A DNA stretch of 64,000 nucleotides from Microbacterium sp. Nx66 (GTDB taxonomy: Bacteria > Actinomycetota > Actinomycetes > Actinomycetales > Microbacteriaceae): assembly GCF_904066215.1 (NCBI RefSeq), contig NZ_LR880474.1:744001-808000 (forward strand). Direction: 5' to 3'. The translations under genes were made by a program, and so were the position numbers. The stretch's first letter is position 1, and each line of letters starts with the position of its first letter. This document shows positions 1-8,870 of the stretch, piece by piece. Under the pieces are notes generated by a model. It saw only the letters and a list, made by a program, of their open reading frames with translations. It had not been told where the DNA came from and searched no databases.

Positions 1-300
1 CTCGCGGCCCGTGGTCACCTGCGGCGGAAGCGAGACGTGCCGTCCGACGACGCCGTCGAGATCGATCACGTCGTGCTGCACCGCCGTCGCGATCTCGTGC
101 ACCGCGTACGGACGCCCCTTCTCGATGGAGCCCGCGGTGCCGACGACGACGACCTCGTCGTAGGTCTTCGCGTCGAGGGCCCGGGTCAGCGCGTACGTCG
201 CCGGCAGCTTGCCCGGGCCGGTGACCAGACGGTCGAAGCCGTCGAGCTCCTCGGGGAAGGCGGACAGTTCGGACTCGAGGGCGGCGACGAGGAGCTTCAC
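1..300 (-). CDS. nucleosidase / phosphorylase-superfamily protein, C-terminus outside window
   Basis: Only the first 100 codons are present; the gene runs off the left edge. The visible part reads as the N-terminal half of an MTA/SAH-nucleosidase-like fold: it opens KLLVAALESEL, then has a VTGPGKLPATYAL strand-loop and a VVVVGTAGS strand, which match the purine/ribose-binding layout of this superfamily. Such enzymes cleave the N-glycosidic bond of adenosyl compounds in the cytosol. GTG at 300 is the only usable start, because an in-frame stop lies four codons upstream. The gene diverges from nadE. The exact substrate cannot be told from half a protein. Confidence 0.72.
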   Translation of the reverse strand, partial: MKLLVAALESELSAFPEELDGFDRLVTGPGKLPATYALTRALDAKTYDEVVVVGTAGSIEKGRPYAVHEIATAVQHDVIDLDGVVGRHVSLPPQVTTGRE

Positions 301-409
301 CGCTTCAGTCTCTCAGGTCGCGGCTGGATACCGCGTCCTGGCGCAGTGGCGTGACCCGCAGGAAACACGGAAGGGCGATACTGGAGTGAACCGATGAGCG
401 GAGGACAAC

Positions 410-1228
410 GTGTCGTTGCAGAAGCAGATCGCGGAAGACCTGGGCGCCCGGCCCGACATCGACCCCGAAGCGGAGGTGGAGCGTCGCGTCGGCTTCCTCG
501 CGGACTACCTGCGCACGACGGGCGCGAAGGGCTTCGTCCTCGGCATCTCCGGCGGACAGGACTCGACGCTCGCGGGGCGCCTCGCCCAGCTCGCGGTGGA
601 GCGCGTGCGTGCCGAGGGCGGGGAGGCGACCTTCCTCGCGGTGCGCCTGCCCTATCGCGTGCAGCACGACGCCGACGACGCGCAGGCCGCGCTGGACTTC
701 ATCGCGCCGGACTCGTCGATCGAGGTGAACATCCAGAACGGGGTCGAGGGTGTCGAGAAGGACATCGAGTCCGCCGTTTCCAGCGACATCTCCGACTTCA
801 ACCGCGGGAACATCAAGGCCCGCCTCCGCATGGTCACCCAGTACGCGCTCGCCGGGCACGAGGGTCTGATCGTGATCGGCACCGACCATGCCGCCGAAGC
901 CATCACGGGCTTCTACACGAAGTTCGGCGACGGCGCGGCCGACGTCCTCCCGCTCGCCGGGCTCACGAAGCGACAGGGTCGCGCCCTGCTCCAGTTCCTC
1001 GACGCCCCGGAGCGCCTGGCCTTCAAGGTGCCGACGGCCGACCTCCTCGACGACCAGCCGGGGCGCACCGACGAGGACGAGCTCGGGCTGACGTACGAGC
1101 AGATCGACGACTTCCTCGAGGGCCGGGAGGTCGACCCCGAGGTCGCCGGGCGCATCGAGGCGCGGTATCTCGTGACTCAGCACAAGCGTCATCTGCCCGT
1201 GACGCCCGACGACACCTGGTGGCGCTGA
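410..1228 (+). CDS. nadE: ammonia-dependent NAD(+) synthetase NadE
   Basis: Catalyses the last step of NAD synthesis: nicotinic acid adenine dinucleotide + ATP + NH3 to NAD+ in the cytosol. At 272 residues it has the length of the single-domain, ammonia-using form, with no glutaminase domain. The ATP-pyrophosphatase P-loop SGGQDST is at residues 47-53. [19 protein letters not shown] block, typical of the family, forms the NaAD/ATP site, and [17 protein letters not shown] follows. Start is GTG at 410, preceded by a GCGGAGGACA Shine-Dalgarno. Transcribed alone, and a weak hairpin terminator follows. Confidence 0.95.
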   Translation: MSLQKQIAEDLGARPDIDPEAEVERRVGFLADYLRTTGAKGFVLGISGGQDSTLAGRLAQLAVERVRAEGGEATFLAVRLPYRVQHDADDAQAALDFIAPDSSIEVNIQNGVEGVEKDIESAVSSDISDFNRGNIKARLRMVTQYALAGHEGLIVIGTDHAAEAITGFYTKFGDGAADVLPLAGLTKRQGRALLQFLDAPERLAFKVPTADLLDDQPGRTDEDELGLTYEQIDDFLEGREVDPEVAGRIEARYLVTQHKRHLPVTPDDTWWR

Positions 1229-1243
1229 CCCGGGGCGCCTCAC

Positions 1244-1261
1244 GCGGGACCGCCCGCTTTT
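1244..1261 (+). terminator. short GC hairpin with T-run after nadE
   Basis: GCGGG-accg-CCCGC (1244-1248 and 1253-1257) followed by TTTT. The stem is only 5 bp but the layout is that of a simple intrinsic terminator between nadE and the nuclease/helicase gene. Confidence 0.4.
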
Positions 1262-1315
1262 CGCCGTGTCGGATGCCGCGGATAGTGTCGAAGCAGCCGA
1301 CAGAACGGGAGAATC

Positions 1316-4300
1316 GTGCGGATCGACACAGAGGCGCAGCGGGTCATCTGGAGCGCGAGCGACCTCAAGGCGGCCGCCGAGTGCGAGTTCGCCTGGTCCC
1401 GCGCGATCGATGCGAAGCTCGGTCGGGTCCCCGCGGTGGAGGAGCCGGAGGACGCGACGCTCCTCCGCGCGGCCCAGCTCGGAGACGTGCACGAGCAGAA
1501 CGTGCTCGAGCGCTTCATCCGGGAGCTCGGCGACGAGCGGGTGCATCGGGTCGCCAAGGTCTCGTCGAGCGATCCTGACGCGCTGGCTGCCGCCGTCGAC
1601 GAGACGTTGAGCGCTCTGCGGTCCGACGCCCTGGTCGTCTTCCAGGCGGCCTTCGCCACCGACGAGTTCGTCGGGTTCGCCGACTTCCTCCGCCGCGATG
1701 CGGACGGGCGTTGGCGCGTGCAGGACTCGAAGCTGGCCCGCAAGGCCCGGGTGACCGCGCTCATGCAGCTCGCGGCATATGTCGACCAGCTCGACCGGCT
1801 CGGCATCCCGCGTGCGGACGAGGTCGACCTCATCCACGGCGACAACAGCGTCAGCACGCATGCGGTCGACGACCTCCTCCCACTGTTCCGCGTGCGCCGG
1901 GCGCGGCTGCGCGCTCTGATCGCGGACCGCGCCGTGGCCGACGGCGCGGCCGGGGCGCCGCTCGCGTGGGGCGACGACCGCGGCGATCTGCGCGTGGTCG
2001 CCTGCGGACGTTGCGCCACGTGCGAGGAGCAGGTGCTGGCCCATCGCGACCTCCTCATGGTGGCCCGCATGCGGCCGGTGCAGCGGGCCCGTCTGCGCGC
2101 CGCCGGGATCCTCACCATCGACGACCTGGCCGCGGCGACCCAGGCACCGGAGGGCATGAACGTCGACACGTTCGAGAACCTCCGCGCCCAGGCCCGCGTG
2201 CAGCTGCGGGCGGATGCCGAGGGCGCGGCGACGTACGACGTGCACTATGCCGCGGCGATCCACACCCTCCCTGTGCCCAGCCGCGGGGACATCTTCTTCG
2301 ACTTCGAGGGCGATCCGCTGTACACCGAGCCCGCTCCCGACGGCGAGGCCGAGTGGGGCATCGACTATCTGTTCGGCTGGGTCGACAACGCCGACCAGTA
2401 CACCGCGCTCTGGGCGCACTCGTTCGCGGAGGAGCGTCGGGCACTGGAGACCTTCCTCGATTTCGTGAAGGTGCGTCGCGCCGCCCACCCCGGCATGCAC
2501 ATCTATCACTACGCCCCCTACGAGACCTCCCACCTGGTCGCGATGGCCGCCCGCCATGGGGTGCGCGAGGGTGAGGTGGACCGCCTGCTCCGCGAGGGCG
2601 TCTTCGTCGACCTGTACCCACTGGTGCTGCGCACCGTCCGCGTGGGTTCGCGGTCCTACTCGATCAAGAAGCTCGAGCCCCTCTACATGGGGGAGGACGT
2701 GCGCACGAGCGACGTCCAGAAGGGCGACGACTCCATCGTGCAGTACGTCGCGGCGCGGGAGCTCGCGGCAGCGGGGGCGCAGGCCGAGGCCGACGCGGTG
2801 CTCGCCGACCTCGCCGACTACAACCGCTACGACTGCGTCTCCACCCGGCGGCTGCGCAACTGGCTCATCAACATCGCCCGCGCGGAGGGGGTCACGCCGG
2901 CCCCGCCGGACGACGCGGACGAGGTCATCTACGAGCCGTCGCCGCGTTCGCTCGCGCTGCTCGGCGACGCGGAGCGTGCGGTGGAGGTCGGTGGCGATGG
3001 GCTCGTGCACCGGCTCGCGGCGGCCGCCATCGACTACTTCCCACGCGAGGCGAAGAGCTTCTGGGTCGCGCACTTCCAGCGGCTGCGGGAGCCGGTCACG
3101 ATGTGGGACGGCACCCGCGATGTGGTGAAGGTCGATGCGACCCGCTCGCGGGTCCGCCGGGACTGGAGCATCGGCGAGGGCCGCAGAGTCCTGTCGCGCG
3201 AGCTGGAGATCCGCGGCGAGGTGTCCCCTGGAACGACGCTCGGTCCGGGTGCCCAGCCGTTCGCGCTCTACGACGTCCCGGCGCCGTTCGACACCGACGT
3301 CCCGTCGCGCGCGGTGCACGTGCCGCACGGGGTCACGGTCGTCGAGGTGCTGGACGACGGCTATCTCGTGGCGGAGTCCGCGGTCCAGGGGCAGACCTGG
3401 GATGACCTCCCCGTCGCCCTCACCCCCGCCGCGCCGCCACGGGTGGTGTCGCTGCAGCAGGCGATCGACGAATGGGCCGATGCGGTGCACGCGGCCGCTC
3501 CGGACTTCCCCCAGGACGCGGCGACCGACATCCTCCGCCGCCTCCCTCCGCGCACCGTGTCGGGGAACGCGCTCCCGGCCGCCGGCGACGACCCGATCGA
3601 CGCGATCGTCCGCGGGATCCTGGACCTCGACCGCAGCTATCTCGCCGTACAGGGGCCTCCAGGCACGGGGAAGACCTACACGGGCTCCCAGGTGATCGCC
3701 CGGCTCGTCACAGAGCACGGCTTCCGGATCGGCGTCGTCGCGCAGTCCCACGCGATCATCGAGACGCTGCTGGAGCGCGTCGTCGCCGACGGTGTCGCCC
3801 CGGGTCACGTGGCGAAGTGCCCCAAGGACGCGAACGCCGACCCCGGGTACACGGTGATCCCGAAGACCGGCATGGCCGCCTTCCTCGCGGAGCACGCAGA
3901 CGGGGGCGCCGTCGTGGGCGGTACCGCCTGGGACTTCAGCAACACGCAGCGGGTGGCCAGGGGAGAGCTCGACCTGCTCGTGATCGACGAGGCCGGGCAG
4001 TTCTCGCTCGCCTCGACGATCGCGGTCGCCACGGGCGCGCAGAGGCTTCTCCTCCTCGGCGACCCGCAGCAGCTGCCTCAGGTCAGCCAGGGCGCCCACC
4101 CGGAGCCGGTGGACACGTCCGCGCTCGGCTGGGTGATGGACGGCGACCCCGTCGTGCGCCCGGAGTACGGCTACTTCCTCGCGCGCTCCTGGCGGATGCA
4201 CCCGCACGTCGCGGCTCCGGTGTCGAAGCTCGCCTATGCCGGGAAGCTCGCCTCCGCCCCCGGTACCGAGCGGCGCGCGGTCGAGGGCATCGACCCGGGC

Positions 4301-4798
4301 CTCCACGTGGTGCCGCTGCGCCACCGCGGCAACGCGACCCAGTCGCCGGAGGAAGCAGAGGAGGTCGTGCGCATCGTCCGCGACCTCGTGGGCCGCGCCT
4401 TCCACGACAACGATGCGGCGGGCACCGTGCGGCCACTGACGCCGGAGGACATCATCGTCGTGGCGCCGTACAACGCGCAGCGGCAGCTCGTGCACGACGC
4501 GCTCGCCGCGGCGGGTTTCGGCGGCGTCCCGGTGGGCACGGTCGACAACTTCCAGGGCAAGGAGGCCGTCGTCTCGATCACGACGCTCGCGGCGTCGAGT
4601 GGCCGAGACGCTCCCCGGGGCCCGGAGTTCCTGCTGCTGCAGAACCGGCTCAACGTGGCGATCTCCCGGGCGCAGGTCGTGGCCTACCTCATCCACTCGC
4701 CGGCGCTGCTCGACGACCTGCCGTACACGCCCGAGGGCGTCGCCCGGCTCAGTGCCTTCGCCCGCCTGGTGGGGGCCGCGGAGGAGGAGGGTTCATGA
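1316..4798 (+). CDS. TM0106-family RecB-like nuclease / RNase H-like / SF1 helicase
   Basis: A 1160-residue protein with three parts. Residues 1-250: RecB/Cas4-like nuclease domain with GFADFL...WRVQDSKLARK...Q..AYVDQ core; Cys23 and the CGRCATC cluster (Cys230, 233, 236) are placed like the four 4Fe-4S ligands of Cas4/AddB/Dna2 nucleases. Middle, about 320-530: an RNase H-like exonuclease-type region with FFDFEGDP, IYHYAPYE and YNRYDC carrying the acidic residues. C-terminal: superfamily 1 helicase with Walker A GPPGTGKT (780-787), Walker B DEAG (891-894) and a conserved end NRLNVAISRA. Start GTG 1316. Probably acts in DNA or RNA processing or repair; the true substrate is not known to me. 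Overlaps the next gene by ATGA. Confidence 0.88.
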   Translation: MRIDTEAQRVIWSASDLKAAAECEFAWSRAIDAKLGRVPAVEEPEDATLLRAAQLGDVHEQNVLERFIRELGDERVHRVAKVSSSDPDALAAAVDETLSALRSDALVVFQAAFATDEFVGFADFLRRDADGRWRVQDSKLARKARVTALMQLAAYVDQLDRLGIPRADEVDLIHGDNSVSTHAVDDLLPLFRVRRARLRALIADRAVADGAAGAPLAWGDDRGDLRVVACGRCATCEEQVLAHRDLLMVARMRPVQRARLRAAGILTIDDLAAATQAPEGMNVDTFENLRAQARVQLRADAEGAATYDVHYAAAIHTLPVPSRGDIFFDFEGDPLYTEPAPDGEAEWGIDYLFGWVDNADQYTALWAHSFAEERRALETFLDFVKVRRAAHPGMHIYHYAPYETSHLVAMAARHGVREGEVDRLLREGVFVDLYPLVLRTVRVGSRSYSIKKLEPLYMGEDVRTSDVQKGDDSIVQYVAARELAAAGAQAEADAVLADLADYNRYDCVSTRRLRNWLINIARAEGVTPAPPDDADEVIYEPSPRSLALLGDAERAVEVGGDGLVHRLAAAAIDYFPREAKSFWVAHFQRLREPVTMWDGTRDVVKVDATRSRVRRDWSIGEGRRVLSRELEIRGEVSPGTTLGPGAQPFALYDVPAPFDTDVPSRAVHVPHGVTVVEVLDDGYLVAESAVQGQTWDDLPVALTPAAPPRVVSLQQAIDEWADAVHAAAPDFPQDAATDILRRLPPRTVSGNALPAAGDDPIDAIVRGILDLDRSYLAVQGPPGTGKTYTGSQVIARLVTEHGFRIGVVAQSHAIIETLLERVVADGVAPGHVAKCPKDANADPGYTVIPKTGMAAFLAEHADGGAVVGGTAWDFSNTQRVARGELDLLVIDEAGQFSLASTIAVATGAQRLLLLGDPQQLPQVSQGAHPEPVDTSALGWVMDGDPVVRPEYGYFLARSWRMHPHVAAPVSKLAYAGKLASAPGTERRAVEGIDPGLHVVPLRHRGNATQSPEEAEEVVRIVRDLVGRAFHDNDAAGTVRPLTPEDIIVVAPYNAQRQLVHDALAAAGFGGVPVGTVDNFQGKEAVVSITTLAASSGRDAPRGPEFLLLQNRLNVAISRAQVVAYLIHSPALLDDLPYTPEGVARLSAFARLVGAAEEEGS

Positions 4799-5598
4799 CG
4801 ACGACGGTTCCTGCACCGGCCGCCGACGGCACGCCGACCGAGGCGGACATCCTCCGTGCCGCCGCCGCGTGGGCCTGGTTTCCGCGCGGCAGCGAGCATG
4901 TCCGCGGCGACCTGCTCCTCGTGCGGTACCCGGAGCGGTTCGGGGGCGGCGTCCGCGGCTCGCAGGTGACGTCCGCGCGCCCCGCCGCCGAGGTGCTGGA
5001 CGGGGCGCTGGAGCGCACCAGAGCCTGGGGCGAGAGCGTGTTCACGTTCTGGACGAATCCCGCCGACGACCCCGACCTCGAAGAGGAGCTCCGACGCCGC
5101 GGTGCCGTGCACTTCGACACCGTCACCGTGTTCGCGCGTCCGACCAGTGGAGCCGCGGTCGACGTGACGCCCGGGGTCTCCGCCGAGGTCGTGCGGGCCG
5201 TGGATCAGCTCCGCGAGGTCGATGCGATCAACGTCCCGGTCTGGGAGCAGCAGCCCCTCGACGACGACGGTCTGCGTGCCGAGTTCGCCGAGCTGACCGA
5301 GGCTCTCGATGCCGGTACCGGTTTCCGGGTGCTCGGGCGCATCGACGGACGCGCGGTGAGCACGGGCGGATGCACCATCGTCGACGGGTTCACTCGACTC
5401 TGGGGAGCGGCGACGCTCGAGGCCGATCGTGGTCGCGGCGTCTATCGAGCGGTCCTCGCGGAACGCCTGCGGCAGAGCGCCGCGCGCGGTGCGAGGACTG
5501 CGCTCGTCAAGGGCCGTGTCTCGACATCGGCGCCGATCCTCGCGAGAGCCGGCTTCACGCGCTACGGCGACGAACGCGGCTACCGCCTGGCCCTCTGA
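4795..5598 (+). CDS. GNAT family N-acetyltransferase
   Basis: 267 residues. The C-terminal half carries the GNAT fold: a GFRVLGRIDGRAVSTGG strand pair, then LWGAATLEADRGRGVYRAVLAERL, where RGRGVYRAVL is the acetyl-CoA pyrophosphate-binding loop (motif A), and a closing AGFTRYGDERGYRL strand. The N-terminal half is longer than in minimal GNATs and may be a degenerate second GNAT repeat. ATG overlaps the stop of the upstream helicase (ATGA), so the two are translationally coupled. Acceptor substrate unknown; the coupling to a nuclease/helicase is notable but not explained. Confidence 0.8.
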   Translation: MTTTVPAPAADGTPTEADILRAAAAWAWFPRGSEHVRGDLLLVRYPERFGGGVRGSQVTSARPAAEVLDGALERTRAWGESVFTFWTNPADDPDLEEELRRRGAVHFDTVTVFARPTSGAAVDVTPGVSAEVVRAVDQLREVDAINVPVWEQQPLDDDGLRAEFAELTEALDAGTGFRVLGRIDGRAVSTGGCTIVDGFTRLWGAATLEADRGRGVYRAVLAERLRQSAARGARTALVKGRVSTSAPILARAGFTRYGDERGYRLAL

Positions 5599-5620
5599 CG
5601 TGGGAGCGGCGGCGACGGCC

Positions 5621-6253
5621 TCAGACGGTGCCGTACAGCCGGTCTCCCGCGTCGCCGAGACCGGGCACGATGTACCCCTTCTCGTCGAGGCGCTCGTCGA
5701 GCGCTCCGAGGACGAGGGTCACGTCACGGTCGCCGGCCATCGCCTCGATCGCCGCCACACCCTCCGGGGTGCCGAGCAGGCAGATCGCGGTGACGTCCTT
5801 CGCACCGCGATCGAACAGGAACTGGATCGCGGCGGCGAGCGAGCCGCCCGTCGCCAGCATCGGGTCGATCGCGAAGCACTGGCGGTCGGAGAGGTCGTCC
5901 GGAAGGCGCTCGGCATAGGTGGTGGGCTCGAAGGTCTCCTCGTCGCGGACCATGCCGAGGAAGCCGACCTCCGCGGTGGGGAGGAGCTTGACGAGGCCTT
6001 CGAGCATGCCGAGACCCGCCCGCAGGATCGGTACGACGATGGGTCGCGGCTCGGAGATCTTCACGCCTGTGGTCGTGGTGACCGGCGTCGTGATCTCGAT
6101 GGGAGTGACCTTCACATTCCGGGTCGCCTCGTACGCGAGGAGCGTCACGAGCTCTTCGGTCAGCTGGCGGAAGACCGGCGACGGGGTGCGCGCGTCGCGC
6201 AGCACCGAGAGCTTGTGGGTGATGAGAGGGTGGTCGGCGACGTGAACACGCAT
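5621..6253 (-). CDS. upp: uracil phosphoribosyltransferase
   Basis: Salvages uracil: uracil + PRPP to UMP + PPi in the cytosol. 210 residues, the usual length. The PRPP-binding loop is DPMLATGGS at residues 130-138, and [16 protein letters not shown] near residue 71 is the other family block; the C-terminus YGTV fits the uracil-site end. Divergent from tadA with an 81-bp gap. The -10 box abuts the start, predicting a leaderless mRNA. Convergent with the GNAT gene, 22 bp apart. Confidence 0.96.
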   Translation of the reverse strand: MRVHVADHPLITHKLSVLRDARTPSPVFRQLTEELVTLLAYEATRNVKVTPIEITTPVTTTTGVKISEPRPIVVPILRAGLGMLEGLVKLLPTAEVGFLGMVRDEETFEPTTYAERLPDDLSDRQCFAIDPMLATGGSLAAAIQFLFDRGAKDVTAICLLGTPEGVAAIEAMAGDRDVTLVLGALDERLDEKGYIVPGLGDAGDRLYGTV

Positions 6254-6259
6254 GGATAC

Positions 6260-6265
6260 AGGCTA
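6260..6265 (-). promoter_or_regulatory. -10 box of upp (leaderless)
   Basis: TAGCCT on the minus strand, ending 6 nt before the upp ATG. No Shine-Dalgarno is present. Confidence 0.5.
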
Positions 6266-6322
6266 ATGCGCCCCGCGTCCGCGCACGACATCGGGTGCCG
6301 TGGCGGACACCGCGCGCTGTCG

Positions 6323-6328
6323 TAGGCT
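6323..6328 (+). promoter_or_regulatory. -10 box of tadA (leaderless)
   Basis: TAGGCT ending 6 nt before the tadA ATG. Confidence 0.5.
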
Positions 6329-6334
6329 CGGGGC

Positions 6335-6790
6335 ATGACCGCCGCCGACCGCCGTGCGATGCAGCGTGCCCTCGAGCTCGCTGCCGAGGCCGCGGACGCC
6401 GCGGAGATCCCGGTCGGCGCCGTCGTCCTCGATGCCGACGGGAATTTCCTGGCGGAAGGACGGAACACCCGCGAGACCACGCACGATCCGACCGGGCACG
6501 CCGAGATCGAAGCCATCCGGGCTGCGGCGGCGCTCCAGGGATCGTGGAATCTCGACGGCTGCACGCTCGTCGTCACCCTCGAGCCCTGCGTGATGTGTGC
6601 CGGCGCGATCCTCCAGGCACGCATCGGCCGCGTGGTCTTCGGCGCGTGGGATGACAAGGCGGGAGCGGCCGGCTCGATGTACGACGTGCTGCGCGACCGG
6701 CGCCTGCCCTACCGCGCCGAGGTGATCGGCGGCGTGGACGAGGGGGCCTCGGTCGCTCTGCTGCGCGCGTTCTTCGAGGACCGTCGCTGA
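6335..6790 (+). CDS. tadA: tRNA-specific adenosine deaminase TadA
   Basis: Deaminates the wobble adenosine A34 of tRNA-Arg(ACG) to inosine. 151 residues. Zinc-dependent cytidine deaminase fold: HAE at 55-57 (zinc His and catalytic Glu) and PCVMC at 84-88 (two zinc cysteines). AWDDKAGAAGS follows, typical of the TadA subgroup. Start at ATG 6335. The end lies 4 bp from the convergent cation transporter gene, so no separate terminator can be fitted between them. Confidence 0.93.
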   Translation: MTAADRRAMQRALELAAEAADAAEIPVGAVVLDADGNFLAEGRNTRETTHDPTGHAEIEAIRAAAALQGSWNLDGCTLVVTLEPCVMCAGAILQARIGRVVFGAWDDKAGAAGSMYDVLRDRRLPYRAEVIGGVDEGASVALLRAFFEDRR

Positions 6791-6794
6791 CGGT

Positions 6795-7766
6795 TCAGTC
6801 CGACGACTTGAGGACGAAGACGTCGGTCGAGGGTTCCGGATCGATCGCGGGACGGTAGACGTCCGGCTCGATGTAGACGACCCGGGCGACCGGCACGGCG
6901 GCGCGGATGCGGGCCTCGATCTCGTCGATGTCATCGGCGACCTCGCGCAGCGGCTTGTCGGCGCTGAGCGCGATCTTCGCGGCGACCATCAGCTCGTCAG
7001 GCCCCAGGTAGAGGGTCTTCATGTGGATGATCTTCTCGATCTCCGGGCCGTCGTTGATCGCGTCCACGATCCGGTCGTAGTCGGCGGGGGTCGCTCCCTC
7101 GCCGACGAGCAGACTCTTGGTCTCCACACCCAGCACGATCGCGATGAGCACGAGCAGGACGCCGATCATCACGGTGCCGAGGGCATCGAAGACGGGGTTG
7201 CCGGTGAGGAGCGTGAGACCGACGCCGAGCAGGGCGAAGGTGAGTCCGGTGAGGGCCCCCACGTCTTCGAGAAGGACGACGGGGAGCTCCGGCGCCTTGG
7301 ACCGTCGTACGAAGGAGAACCACGACTGCCCCTTCTCGCGCACGACGTTGCTCTCGCGCACGGCGGTGCGCAGCGAGAACGACTCCAGGCCGATCGCGAT
7401 GAACAGCACGACGAGGGGGAGCCACCACCAGGTCTGATCGATCTCATGCGGATGGGTCAGCTTGTCCACACCCTCGTAGATCGCGAAGAGCCCGCCGACG
7501 GAGAAGAGGATGATCGACACGACGAAGGCGTAGACGTAGCGCTCGCGGCCGTAGCCGAACGGGTGCGAACGGTCCGCATGGCGTTTCGCCTTGCGCCCGC
7601 CGAGCATCAGCAGCAGCTGGTTGCCGGAGTCGGCGACGGAGTGGATCGCCTCCGCGAGCATCGATGCCGAGCCGGAGAGGGCCCACGCGAGGAACTTCGC
7701 GAGGGCGATGCCCAGGTTCGCCAGGAACGCCGCGACGATGGCCTTGCTGCCTCCGGATGCACTCAT
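6795..7766 (-). CDS. cation diffusion facilitator (CDF) transporter
   Basis: 323 residues. About six membrane segments at the N-terminal two thirds, with HSVADSGNQ in the second segment (the HxxxD metal site of the family) and LLEDVGALTG in the fifth, where the usual His-Asp pair is replaced by Glu-Asp, as in the SLC30A9-like branch. A cytosolic domain of about 90 residues follows (ETKSLLVGEGATPADYDRI...). Likely exports a divalent cation such as zinc or manganese against proton entry; the metal cannot be assigned. Confidence 0.87.
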   Translation of the reverse strand: MSASGGSKAIVAAFLANLGIALAKFLAWALSGSASMLAEAIHSVADSGNQLLLMLGGRKAKRHADRSHPFGYGRERYVYAFVVSIILFSVGGLFAIYEGVDKLTHPHEIDQTWWWLPLVVLFIAIGLESFSLRTAVRESNVVREKGQSWFSFVRRSKAPELPVVLLEDVGALTGLTFALLGVGLTLLTGNPVFDALGTVMIGVLLVLIAIVLGVETKSLLVGEGATPADYDRIVDAINDGPEIEKIIHMKTLYLGPDELMVAAKIALSADKPLREVADDIDEIEARIRAAVPVARVVYIEPDVYRPAIDPEPSTDVFVLKSSD

Positions 7767-7772
7767 GCGACG

Positions 7773-7778
7773 AGTCTA
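7773..7778 (-). promoter_or_regulatory. -10 box of the CDF gene (leaderless)
   Basis: TAGACT on the minus strand, 6 nt before the ATG at 7766. Confidence 0.45.
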
Positions 7779-7813
7779 GGACGGCAACCCGGCCGCCACA
7801 GGAGCGCCCGCCG

Positions 7814-7819
7814 TAGGAT
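7814..7819 (+). promoter_or_regulatory. -10 box of proC (leaderless)
   Basis: TAGGAT, 6 nt before the proC ATG. Confidence 0.5.
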
Positions 7820-7825
7820 GACGAC

Positions 7826-8665
7826 ATGGCTGATGCGCTCCCGTCTCTCGCGTTCCTCGGTGCCGGATCGATGGGAGGAGCGATCCTCCGCGGCGTGCTC
7901 GCCTCGGGGGTCCCTGTGGACGGAGGGATCACCGCGACGAACCGCACGCCGGAGAAGGCGGAGGCGTTCGCGGGCCTGGACGGCGTCACCAGCATCGCGC
8001 TGTCCGAGCGGCCGGAGGGCAATGCCGACGCCGTGGCCGGCGCACGAGTGGTCCTGGTCGGGGTGAAGCCGGCGATGGTCCCGGACCTGCTCCGCGAGAT
8101 CGCGCCGCACCTCAGCCCCGAGACCGTCGTGGTGAGCCTCGCCGCGGGAGTCACGCTGCAGACCTTCGCCGACGTCCTCGGGACGGAGGCCCGCGTCATC
8201 CGCTCGATGCCGAACACCCCGTCGACGATCCGCAAGGGGGTCACCGGGCTCGCGGCCGGCGCCGCGGCGACCCCCGACGACCTCGCCCTCGTGCGTCGTC
8301 TGTTCGAGACGGTGGGCGCGGTGGTGGAAGTCCCCGAGTCGCAGATCGATGCGCTCTCGACGATCTCCGGCTCCGGTCCCGCGTACGTCTTCCTCCTCAT
8401 CGAACAGTTCACCGCAGCCGCGCGGGAGATGGGCTTCGCCGACGCGGACGCCCGTCTGCTGGCCGAGCAGACCTTCATCGGCGCGACCGCGCTGCTGGAT
8501 TCGACGGGGGAGGACCCCGCGGAGCTCCGCCGCCGGGTGACGAGCCCGAAGGGGACGACGGAGCGCGCGGTCGCCGTGCTCCAGGACGCGCACCTGTCCG
8601 ACACCTTCGCCGCTGCTGCCGCCGCCGCCCTCGCTCGCGCGAAGGAGCTCGCCGCCGGCGTCTGA
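7826..8665 (+). CDS. proC: pyrroline-5-carboxylate reductase
   Basis: Last step of proline synthesis: 1-pyrroline-5-carboxylate + NAD(P)H to L-proline. 279 residues. Rossmann glycine loop GAGSMGG from residue 12, the RSMPNTPSTIRKGVTG block, and the C-terminal helical signature with ISGSGPAYVF and VTSPKGTTERAV, which forms the substrate site at the dimer interface. Ends convergent to the ABC permease gene, with an array of hairpins in the 205-bp gap. Confidence 0.95.
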   Translation: MADALPSLAFLGAGSMGGAILRGVLASGVPVDGGITATNRTPEKAEAFAGLDGVTSIALSERPEGNADAVAGARVVLVGVKPAMVPDLLREIAPHLSPETVVVSLAAGVTLQTFADVLGTEARVIRSMPNTPSTIRKGVTGLAAGAAATPDDLALVRRLFETVGAVVEVPESQIDALSTISGSGPAYVFLLIEQFTAAAREMGFADADARLLAEQTFIGATALLDSTGEDPAELRRRVTSPKGTTERAVAVLQDAHLSDTFAAAAAAALARAKELAAGV

Positions 8666-8671
8666 TCCCCG

Positions 8672-8706
8672 CCTGTTCTCGCGCGCTTCCATCCCGCGGG
8701 AGCAGG
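8672..8706. repeat. inverted repeat after proC
   Basis: CCTGTTCTCGCG at 8672-8683 pairs with CGCGGGAGCAGG at 8695-8706 (10 of 12 positions, the others G-T). It abuts the 70-bp direct repeats and probably helps end proC transcription; there is no T-run. Confidence 0.55.
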
Positions 8707-8767
8707 CGATCACGCGAGTTCAGGCAGCCAGCACTCCTGGAGCCTGAACCCGCGCGAGGGCCTGTTG
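8698..8767. repeat. 70-bp palindromic repeat, copy 1
   Basis: About 87% identical (9 differences in 70) to 8782-8851, in the same orientation. Inside it GTTCAGGC and GCCTGAAC form a perfect 8-bp inverted repeat, with CCAG/CTGG nested within and further partial pairing outside. Confidence 0.8.
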
Positions 8768-8781
8768 TGGCGAGGGCGGCG

Positions 8782-8851
8782 GGGAGCAGGCGACCACGGG
8801 AGTTCAGGCGGCCAGTGTTCCTGGAGCCTGAGCTCGCGCGAGTGCCTGTTG
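8782..8851. repeat. 70-bp palindromic repeat, copy 2
   Basis: Second copy, 14 bp after the first. The stem AGTTCAGGC / GCCTGAGCT keeps pairing through one G-T wobble relative to copy 1, so the fold is retained although the sequence has drifted. Lies before the 3' end of the ABC permease gene. Confidence 0.8.
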
Positions 8852-8870
8852 CGGGCGAGGTGTCGTGCGG

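Noticed and set aside
305..4696. Very long minus-strand open frame of 1463 codons opposite the nuclease/helicase gene
   Set aside because: Its product is Arg/His/Asp-rich with no recognisable domain, and it is antisense to nadE and the nuclease/helicase, which are clear families. High GC makes such antisense frames common.
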